In this document: positions 5,850-9,830 of the stretch, piece by piece
Position numbering within the stretch: position 1 is the stretch's first letter
Layout: each line of letters starts with the position of its first letter
Origin: Ktedonobacterales bacterium
GTDB lineage: Bacteria; Chloroflexota; Ktedonobacteria; Ktedonobacterales; JADMIN01
NCBI GenBank assembly: GCA_015478575.1
Contig: JADMIN010000049.1
Coordinates: 1-9,830 of the forward strand
Direction: 5' to 3'
Length of the DNA: 9,830 bases
Made by a program: the position numbers and the translations under genes
The notes under the pieces: generated by a model
Told to the model about the DNA's origin: nothing
What the model saw: only the letters and a program-made list of their open reading frames with translations
The model's database searches: none

Positions 5850-5897
5850 CACGAGTTTTCACGAGTTTCGCCGTACCGGGCACATTCGCCCGAAACT
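5850..5897. repeat. Phased direct repeat and inverted repeat upstream of the main promoter
   Basis: CACGAGTTT occurs at 5850-5858 and 5860-5868, exactly 10 bp apart. AGTTTCG (5864-5870) is also mirrored by CGAAACT (5891-5897) 20 bases on. All lie 15-60 bp upstream of the -35 box at 5912, the usual place for an activator or repressor site. Confidence 0.45.
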
Positions 5898-5911
5898 GGC
5901 CGCGAAATGTA

Positions 5912-5941
5912 TTGACAAGTACATACCTTATCCGCTATAAT
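5912..5941 (+). promoter_or_regulatory. Full-consensus sigma-70 promoter of the recombination module
   Basis: TTGACA (5912-5917) and TATAAT (5936-5941) are both perfect, with an 18-base spacer. Transcription would start near 5949, 40 bases before the ATG at 5989. TGTA (5908-5911) and TACA (5920-5923) form an inverted repeat overlapping the -35 box, a likely repressor site. So strong a promoter next to such marks suggests a normally repressed early operon (inference). Confidence 0.8.
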
Positions 5942-5988
5942 TAAGACGTAGAAACGTGATACTGATATGACGAGCGGAGGCGATCAAC

Positions 5989-6369
5989 ATGGCACGCTGC
6001 AAGGTTTGTCACCGGGCACTGACGAACGCCGACCATATCCGCGACGGCATGGGGCCGGTGTGCGCAGCCAAAGCGGCGGCGCGCGCGTCGAGCGCGAGCG
6101 GCCACCAGCACGCGGCGGCACAGGCGGGCTATCCGGTGGCGCGGTACGAGGCGATTGTGCGCGGCGCGATGGCATGCAGCGAGCTGCTGGAGCGGGCGGA
6201 GACGTCCTACCGGCTCCTGCTAGACGACTGGACGGCGACGGACGCGGAACTGGCGGAACTGCGGCGGATCATCGCCTTGCGCATCCACTGGTGCCAGCGC
6301 GTTGAGCGGATGAAGGTGGCGGCGTACCGCCGGCTGGCGCCAGTGGCGCGGACGTTCGCGGCGGCGTAG
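5989..6369 (+). CDS. DUF6011-like zinc-binding protein (126 aa)
   Basis: GGAGG (5976-5980) lies 8 bases before the ATG. The N-terminus MARCKVCHRALTNADHIRDG followed by MGPVC (Cys25) matches the DUF6011 pattern: Cys4-x-x-Cys7, a 'rpLtna.HirdGmGPvCaaK' loop and a third Cys, with His8 or His16 as the probable fourth zinc ligand. Proteins with this short module are common in phages and mobile elements, usually without known function. Residues 45-126 form a helical domain with YRLLLDDWTATDAELAELRR and RIHWCQRVERMKVAAYRRL, perhaps for self-association or nucleic-acid contact. It is the first gene after the consensus promoter and is followed 69 bases later by the SSAP-like gene, so the two are probably cotranscribed. 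Domain call fairly sure; role unknown. Confidence 0.85.
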   Translation: MARCKVCHRALTNADHIRDGMGPVCAAKAAARASSASGHQHAAAQAGYPVARYEAIVRGAMACSELLERAETSYRLLLDDWTATDAELAELRRIIALRIHWCQRVERMKVAAYRRLAPVARTFAAA

Positions 6370-6438
6370 GGAGTAGACGACGGCTAGCGGCTGATGGGCA
6401 CCGGCCAGACGTCCCGCATGATGGAGGAGGCGACGGAC

Positions 6439-7227
6439 ATGAGCGAGCAGCAAAAGAACGGGTATCCCCAGCACTGGCAGACGGGGGACTTCGATCCCAA
6501 CGCGCACATGATGAACCTCAAAGGCCGTGACTATCTCAGTGTGCAGGACCGGCTGCAATGGTTCATCCGTGACCAGCGCACCTTGCTGGTGGCGGGTCTC
6601 GCGACAACCACGTTCAGCGTCGAGACAGACCTGGTGGAGATGGACCGCCAGGCCGGCTACGCGCACTTCAAGACGACTGTGCGCGACGTGCTAGGGAATG
6701 AGGCGACGATGTACGGCAGCGAGACGGCCAGGGACTTCGCGGACTTCGCCGAGAAGGCGTCTACGAAGTCACTCGGCAGGGCGCTCCTGGCGCTCGGCTA
6801 CGGCACGACGGCGGCGCAAGAACTGGACGAGGGCGAGCGCGTGGTGGACGCGCCACAGGAGCGCCTCCAGCCAGCCCCGGCACAGCGGCCAGCGCCGCAG
6901 CGCACCACCGCCGCGCCGGTCGCGCCCGTGCCATCCACTGCCTCCACCGCCGCCAGTGAGCCGCACAGCCTGGACACCAACGCCAGGCGCGTGCTGAGCG
7001 GCACGGAGATACAGCAGCTCAAGCGCGACGCGCTGGCGGTCGGCGTGGCGTGGCGTGACATCGTGTTGTGGACACCGGCGGCGCTCGGCAGAGCCGTTAA
7101 CGCGCTCACGGTCGAGGATGCGCGGCGTATCCGCAACCTGCTCGCTGACGCGCCGGAAGCGTTCGCCTCCGAGCCTGCCGACGCCGACACGGAGACACCG
7201 ATGACGGCAGCGACCCCCGCGTACTAA
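6439..7227 (+). CDS. Rad52/Sak-like single-strand annealing protein candidate (262 aa)
   Basis: The frame opens at 6394, but ATG at 6439 is chosen since GGAGGAGG (6423-6430) lies 8 bases before it. Residues 20-45 read PNAHMMNLKGRDYLSVQDRL followed by QWFIRD. Residues 56-83 are a strand pair around FSVETDLVEMD and AHFKTTVRD. Residues 91-123 hold MYGSETARDFADFAEKASTK and SLGRALLALGYGT. This order ('H.m.lkg.dYL.V..RL.WF', 'T.lv', 'f...v.D..G', 'dF.dfaEKA.TkslGRALa.lGyGT') resembles a widespread Firmicutes/Chloroflexota phage-type family related to Rad52/Sak-like annealing proteins. Such proteins pair complementary single strands during recombination or replication. A Pro/Ala linker (140-180) leads to a helical C-terminal domain (about 186-242), perhaps for binding a partner. 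No nuclease or SSB gene is adjacent. The annealing role is inference. Confidence 0.75.
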   Translation: MSEQQKNGYPQHWQTGDFDPNAHMMNLKGRDYLSVQDRLQWFIRDQRTLLVAGLATTTFSVETDLVEMDRQAGYAHFKTTVRDVLGNEATMYGSETARDFADFAEKASTKSLGRALLALGYGTTAAQELDEGERVVDAPQERLQPAPAQRPAPQRTTAAPVAPVPSTASTAASEPHSLDTNARRVLSGTEIQQLKRDALAVGVAWRDIVLWTPAALGRAVNALTVEDARRIRNLLADAPEAFASEPADADTETPMTAATPAY

Positions 7228-7241
7228 CGTCCTACGAAGGC

Positions 7242-7270
7242 TTGTCTTTTCGGCTTGCCTGTTATAGTAT
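7242..7270 (+). promoter_or_regulatory. Promoter candidate of the small-gene run
   Basis: TTGTCT (7242-7247) and TAGTAT (7265-7270) are 17 bases apart; TATAGT (7263-7268) is an alternative -10 with a short spacer. The predicted start near 7277 lies within the inverted repeat described next. Confidence 0.4.
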
Positions 7271-7306
7271 TGTCATGTGGATATGCCAGTAATAGAACAG
7301 GCAAGC
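7253..7306. promoter_or_regulatory. Perfect 11-bp inverted repeat around the promoter
   Basis: GCTTGCCTGTT (7253-7263) and AACAGGCAAGC (7296-7306) are exact reverse complements, 32 bases apart, spanning the -10 region and transcript start. It could be a two-site operator, or a hairpin with a large loop in the leader. No T-run follows, so it is not a terminator. Confidence 0.5.
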
Positions 7307-7335
7307 GAGCGAGTGGGCGACGGGAGATGGTGTGT

Positions 7336-7908
7336 ATGCAGGCATTGATCCATTCCTTTCTCGGCACGGTCGGTATCACCAGTTGTACGGCGGTCGGGCT
7401 GTCGTGGGCGCTACGCGGCACCTGGCGGATGGTGCGGGCGCGACGGTCGGCGGCGATGGCAGCACAGCGGCGCATCAATACGCCGCACCTGATCGCGCGG
7501 GCGCACGCGGCGTTTATCGCGGACGTGGAGCGGCGGCTAGCGGAGGCACGCTGCGACGGGGCGCACCTCGTGACGCGGATGCGTGCCGACAGCATCGAGT
7601 ACACGGACGGCGCACCAGCGGCGGGTCCGGCGTGGGTGGAGCATGTGGAGTACCGCATGTACGGCCCGCTGCCCCGGCGCTCGCTGCTGTGGCGCGTCTG
7701 GCACCGCGTGCTGTGGGGCGATACCCGCACACCGGATGAACGCCACCCCCGGCGCGTGGAGGCGCAGCCAACCGAGCCACAGATGGCCGTGCTGACGACG
7801 ACCCGGAGCATGCAGCGAGCGGACCCGCCGCCGCCGCCGCCACTGTTGCACGGCGAGCTACGACCGGCGCGGCTCTACACGGTGGGGAAGGCGGGGCAGC
7901 ACGCATGA
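7336..7908 (+). CDS. Putative membrane-anchored protein of unknown function (190 aa)
   Basis: ATG at 7336 is preferred to the in-frame ATG at 7327 because GGGAG (7322-7326) lies 9 bases before it. Residues 4-26 (LIHSFLGTVGITSCTAVGLS, then WAL) form one hydrophobic segment followed by a positively charged stretch (RMVRARR). This suggests a single N-terminal membrane anchor with the rest in the cytoplasm. Residues 35-75 are an Arg/Ala-rich helix. Residues 80-135 appear folded, with WVEHVEYRMYGPLPRRSLLW and RVWHRVLWGD. The C-terminus has a run of six prolines (near residue 165) and a short polar tail. No enzyme motif is visible. Its stop overlaps the next gene's ATG as ATGA, so translation is coupled to the zinc-ribbon gene. 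Confidence 0.7.
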   Translation: MQALIHSFLGTVGITSCTAVGLSWALRGTWRMVRARRSAAMAAQRRINTPHLIARAHAAFIADVERRLAEARCDGAHLVTRMRADSIEYTDGAPAAGPAWVEHVEYRMYGPLPRRSLLWRVWHRVLWGDTRTPDERHPRRVEAQPTEPQMAVLTTTRSMQRADPPPPPPLLHGELRPARLYTVGKAGQHA

Positions 7909-8189
7909 GTTGTGTGAATTGTGGCCGTCCGGTGGTGCGGGCGCTGGCTCCGGACACGGGCGTGGAGGCGGGCGAAAGCCCATCGGTGTTCTACTGTGCC
8001 GCGTGCTGGCGGCTGCGTCTCGCGCGTGACCTCGTGGCCGATGGCAAACGGACGGACTACCCCGGCTTCAAGCATGGTGGCGCGGACATGCAACAGCCGG
8101 GCGATGCCAACCGCGATTTTAACCGGGCGGTGATGCGGGCGCTCATCCGCCCGAACGCCTGGTACGACGGACGGGAGATGGGAGAGTAG
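7905..8189 (+). CDS. Small zinc-ribbon-like protein (94 aa)
   Basis: ATG at 7905 overlaps the upstream stop by four bases; GGGG (7893-7896) may serve as ribosome site. Cys3-x-x-Cys6 (MSCVNCGRPVV) and Cys31-x-x-Cys34 (YCAACWRLRLAR) make a four-cysteine zinc ribbon with a 24-residue loop. Residues 45-94 are polar, with ANRDFNRAVMRALIR as a likely helix. Small proteins of this type usually bind nucleic acid or a partner protein; the specific role is not known. Confidence 0.8.
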   Translation: MSCVNCGRPVVRALAPDTGVEAGESPSVFYCAACWRLRLARDLVADGKRTDYPGFKHGGADMQQPGDANRDFNRAVMRALIRPNAWYDGREMGE

Positions 8190-8191
8190 TC

Positions 8192-8389
8192 ATGGCGCGA
8201 ACAGTCAAGATGAACAACATGCACAAGCCGCATCCAACGCACTGTGCGGCGTGCGGACGGGCGCTGCCACGACGGGCATACCGGACGCAGTGCGCGACGT
8301 GCATCAAGGCGGCTCAAGGCAAGGGCGACGCGCACAAGTGGCGGTGGCAGCCGGGCGCGGAATGGGCGCGAAAGCGGGTCACGGCATGA
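8192..8389 (+). CDS. Small zinc-finger-like basic protein (65 aa)
   Basis: ATG at 8192 comes two bases after the previous stop, with GGAGAG (8181-8186) just upstream. Cys18-x-x-Cys21 (HCAACGRAL) and Cys34-x-x-Cys37 (QCATCIKAAQ) form a compact zinc knuckle with a 12-residue loop. The chain is rich in Lys, Arg and His, including WRWQPGAEWARKR at the end, which suits nucleic-acid binding. The stop overlaps the next ATG (ATGA). Not recognised as a named family. Confidence 0.75.
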   Translation: MARTVKMNNMHKPHPTHCAACGRALPRRAYRTQCATCIKAAQGKGDAHKWRWQPGAEWARKRVTA

Positions 8390-8655
8390 GCAACAGTATC
8401 GAGCGGTGCGCGTGCGGCTCACTGCTCCTGGCGGCGTCTGAGCGGCGCTGGAGTGCGTGCGAACCGTGCCAACTGCGGGGCCAGCACAGCACGGCGCGAG
8501 CGGTGGCGGCGCTCGGTGTGACAGCGGAGACGAGCGGCGCGGTCGTCAACTTCTGCCACCACGGCTACCTCCGGGCCGTATGCGCGGAGTGCCGGGCTGA
8601 GGCAGACGACAGCGTGGCGGAGGACCAGCGGCGGCGGCAGGGCCGGGAAGGATAG
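8386..8655 (+). CDS. Small Cys-rich protein with two possible zinc sites (89 aa)
   Basis: ATG at 8386 overlaps the preceding stop; no strong ribosome site is seen, so coupling is likely. Longer in-frame starts back to 8251 would overlap the whole upstream gene and are less likely. Site one: Cys8-x-Cys10 and Cys25-x-x-Cys28 (RCACGSLLL, CEPC). Site two: Cys57-His58-His59 and Cys66-x-x-Cys69 (NFCHHGYLRAVCAEC). The C-terminus is Glu/Asp/Arg-rich. Two zinc modules in 89 residues suggest a protein or nucleic-acid adaptor; function unknown. Confidence 0.75.
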   Translation: MSNSIERCACGSLLLAASERRWSACEPCQLRGQHSTARAVAALGVTAETSGAVVNFCHHGYLRAVCAECRAEADDSVAEDQRRRQGREG

Positions 8656-8669
8656 GGTGTGAGGCGAGC

Positions 8670-8957
8670 ATGAGCAACACATCGTCACCAGTCACGAGCA
8701 CGACGACCACGAAGCTGAGCCGGGGGCAGCGGCGCATCCTGTTCGCGCTGGCGTCGCGTCCCGCGGCACGCATCAAGCACGGCGGCTACGGTCTGTACCT
8801 CACAGACGGGCACGGGTGGGTGGCGACGGACCTGCGGCTGCGTGCCGCGACGATCAGCGCGTTAGTGCGGCTCGGCTGGCTCCGAGAGCAACGTGACAGC
8901 ATAGGCCGCACGGAGTGGGCATTGACAACAGCGGGTAGAGAGGCGGTCACGGAGTGA
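8670..8957 (+). CDS. Small winged-helix protein (95 aa)
   Basis: GAGG (8661-8664) precedes the ATG. After a Ser/Thr-rich tail (1-15), residues 16-90 show a winged-helix pattern: LSRGQRRILFALASRPAARI as helix 1, a Gly/Tyr-rich loop (KHGGYGLYLTDGHGW), LRLRAATISALVRLGWLREQ as the helix pair, and RTEWALTTAGREAV as the wing and last helix. The 'l.rlGwL.....rt.WalTtaGreav' ending is like MarR/PadR-type and phage winged-helix proteins. It is probably a DNA-binding protein. It has no metal or ligand site. Its position within the zinc-protein run suggests local control of this operon, but that is inference. Confidence 0.75.
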   Translation: MSNTSSPVTSTTTTKLSRGQRRILFALASRPAARIKHGGYGLYLTDGHGWVATDLRLRAATISALVRLGWLREQRDSIGRTEWALTTAGREAVTE

Positions 8958-9241
8958 TGATCGACCTATCAGTGCGCTGTAGCGTGTGCGGCGCGGCCAT
9001 CTCGCTGCCAGCGGAAGCGCAGCCGCAACCGGACGGTATCGAGCCGGTGTGCGCGGACTGTGAGGCGGGGATCGCGGACATGGCGGACATGGCGGCAGAG
9101 GGCCAGCCGTGCGCGGATTGCGGCTGTGAGCCGGGGGAGCGTGCCAGCGGCGACGATGGCGACGGCGTGCGGTATCTGGCGTGGGCGTGCATGTGCGTGT
9201 GCCACGAACCGGTGTGGATGGAGGACCAGGGCGATGAGTGA
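8957..9241 (+). CDS. Small double zinc-ribbon-like protein (94 aa)
   Basis: ATG at 8957 shares one base with the previous stop (TGATG); a GTG at 8954 is an in-frame alternative adding one residue. GAGGCGG (8940-8946) can serve either. Site one: Cys8-x-x-Cys11 with Cys32-x-x-Cys35 (RCSVCGAAI, VCADC). Site two: Cys52-x-x-Cys55-x-Cys57 with Cys78-x-Cys80-x-Cys82-His83 (PCADCGC, ACMCVCHEP). Between them is an acidic ADMADMAAEG stretch. The protein is acidic overall, so binding a protein partner is more likely than DNA binding. Not recognised as a named family. Confidence 0.8.
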   Translation: MIDLSVRCSVCGAAISLPAEAQPQPDGIEPVCADCEAGIADMADMAAEGQPCADCGCEPGERASGDDGDGVRYLAWACMCVCHEPVWMEDQGDE

Positions 9242-9287
9242 TGTGAGACAAACGGCTATTTGCGCCGTAGAGGGAGAGAGATCGTGA
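9234..9287 (+). CDS. Possible 17-codon ORF linking two genes
   Basis: ATG at 9234 lies 8 bases inside the previous gene's end and follows GGAGGA by about 8 bases. The frame encodes MSDVRQTAICAVEGERS and stops at TGA 9285-9287, which overlaps the next GTG start (GTGA at 9284). Both junctions have the geometry of translational coupling, so ribosomes could pass through it to the next gene. The peptide itself may not matter. It could also be chance. Confidence 0.35.
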   Translation: MSDVRQTAICAVEGERS

Positions 9288-9830
9288 ACAACACAAAACT
9301 GAACCTGGACGAGCTGGTGCTGAGCGCCGGTGCGCATGCGCCCGACAGTGGCGAGGCGTGCGTGATGGAGGCGGTGGCCTACGTGGCCGGCGAGCCGTGG
9401 ACGGACGCGCCACAGTGCGCCTCGCCGGTGATCGCGGCGTTTTGCCGCCGCTGGAATGATACAGACGAGCCATACGGCGCGGCGATCCGCGAGCGGCTGA
9501 AAACCTATGTGCCGCGATTAGTCGGCAGCCGGGGCACGCCGGAGGTTGAGCGGCGGCGGGCATGGCTGGCGTTAGACTGGCTGATCCGGGTCTACACGCC
9601 GACGTGGCTGCGCCTGGTGCCGGCGCTCGTGGCGCATGCTGATGCGCTGGCGGCGCTGCCACCGCAGACGAGCGATAAGGCGCTGCGAGCCTCCGCCGCC
9701 GCCAGGGCCGCCGCCTGGGACGCCGCCGGGGACGCCGGGGACGCCGCCAGGGCCGCCGCCTGGGCCGCCGCCGGGGACGCCTGGGCCGCCGCCGGGGCCG
9801 CCAGGGCCGCCGCCTGGGCCACCGCCGGGG
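9284..9830 (+). CDS. Phage-type protein with alanine-rich repeats, C-terminus cut by window edge
   Basis: GTG at 9284 is preceded by AGGGAGAGAG (9271-9280). The frame is open for 182 codons to the edge. Residues 7-125 match a conserved phage/prophage protein pattern: LNLDELVLSAGAHAPDSGEA, then CVMEAVAYVAGEPWTDAPQC and ASPVIAAFCRRWND, and later VPRLVGSRGTPEVERRRAWL with DWLIRVYTP. Homologues carrying 'LSaGaH....g.CvmEavAyvaGep..d.p.CaspviaaF' and 'RLVGtr....eerRaw.a.DWlvR.ftP' are common in phage genomes without known function. From residue 136 the chain becomes Ala-rich repeats with Trp, Arg and Asp at regular steps (AARAAAWDAAGDAG and similar), an uninterrupted helix or solenoid. The total length is unknown because the end is missing. 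It is probably the last coupled gene seen in this run. Confidence 0.8.
   Translation, partial: MNNTKLNLDELVLSAGAHAPDSGEACVMEAVAYVAGEPWTDAPQCASPVIAAFCRRWNDTDEPYGAAIRERLKTYVPRLVGSRGTPEVERRRAWLALDWLIRVYTPTWLRLVPALVAHADALAALPPQTSDKALRASAAARAAAWDAAGDAGDAARAAAWAAAGDAWAAAGAARAAAWATAG
9698..9818 (+). repeat. In-frame DNA repeats encoding the alanine-rich region
   Basis: A 22-base sequence recurs exactly at 9698-9719, 9743-9764 and 9797-9818, at steps of 45 and 54 bases, all multiples of three. Shorter GCCGCCGGGG-type units fill the gaps. The repeats reach the window edge, and codon choice is almost only GCC, so the array looks recently expanded. Confidence 0.85.

Larger units (their letters stand above)
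5645..5911. other. C-rich non-coding stretch between the 238-aa and DUF6011-like genes
   Basis: Up to about 5835 the plus strand is markedly C-rich with few purines (for example CACTCTCCCACTCTCCCC), unlike the flanking genes. Open frames on either strand here are Arg/Gly/Ala-rich and lack ribosome sites, so I see no gene. A 6-bp stem (5736-5741 with 5752-5757) without a T-run could be a weak terminator. The tandem repeat and the inverted repeat listed separately lie at its two ends. Confidence 0.6.

Noticed and set aside
5354..5883. Overlapping minus-strand frames across the C-rich stretch
   Set aside because: Gly/Arg/Ala repeats without ribosome sites, partly antisense to the 238-aa gene.
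5967..6305. 112-codon frame starting at ATG 5967
   Set aside because: Overlaps the DUF6011-like gene in another frame; that gene has the ribosome site and conserved cysteines.
7253..7306. Rho-independent terminator after the SSAP-like gene
   Set aside because: The loop would be 32 bases and no T-run follows; the repeat fits an operator or leader structure better.
9592..9822. Minus-strand Ala/Ser-rich frame at the right edge
   Set aside because: It is the complement of the GCC-rich repeat of the plus-strand gene and has no independent support.

Overview
The window is GC-rich bacterial DNA with the character of an accessory or mobile region (prophage, phage-like element or plasmid) rather than a core chromosomal locus. 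Four genes belong to types that are common in phages and integrated elements: a Vsr/DUF559-like endonuclease cut by the left edge, a DUF6011-type zinc-binding protein, a protein resembling a Rad52/Sak-like single-strand annealing family, and an alanine-repeat protein cut by the right edge. Most other genes are small or unrecognised. I see no integrase, terminase, capsid, replication or rRNA/tRNA gene, so the exact element type stays open. Promoters match the ordinary sigma-70 consensus and ribosome binding sites are purine-rich. The host phylum cannot be fixed. Chloroflexota is a weak guess from composition, low-complexity protein linkers and a GGGCTTTAGCCC-type palindromic element.

Left part (1-4927), mainly minus strand. 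An endonuclease gene (371 to beyond 1) lies downstream of a small winged-helix regulator gene (912-565). A clean promoter drives the regulator and a divergent promoter drives a 332-aa HTH-like protein (1147-2145). That gene converges with a 453-aa protein of unknown function (3520-2159), leaving 13 bases between the stops. The 453-aa gene has its own strong promoter (3693-3665). Two stacked hairpins (3765-3704) separate it from the upstream gene for a 250-aa putative XRE-like regulator (4550-3798). The 377-base gap 4551-4927 carries two copies of a 14-bp palindromic operator candidate, a REP/MITE-like double hairpin and a promoter.

Right part (4928-9830), all plus strand. An unrecognised 238-aa gene comes first, followed by a C-rich non-coding stretch. 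A near-perfect TTGACA/TATAAT promoter (5912-5941) then drives the DUF6011-like and SSAP-like genes. After a 108-base gap with an 11-bp perfect inverted repeat, a tightly packed and often overlapping run begins: a putative membrane-anchored protein, three small zinc-ribbon-like proteins, a winged-helix protein, a fourth Cys-rich protein, a possible 17-residue ORF, and the alanine-repeat protein.

Working model (inference): three or four repressor-like proteins with their operators control an early-type accessory module. The module contains a recombination protein and a set of small zinc-binding proteins translated by coupling. Family assignments come from motif recognition by eye, not from database searches.
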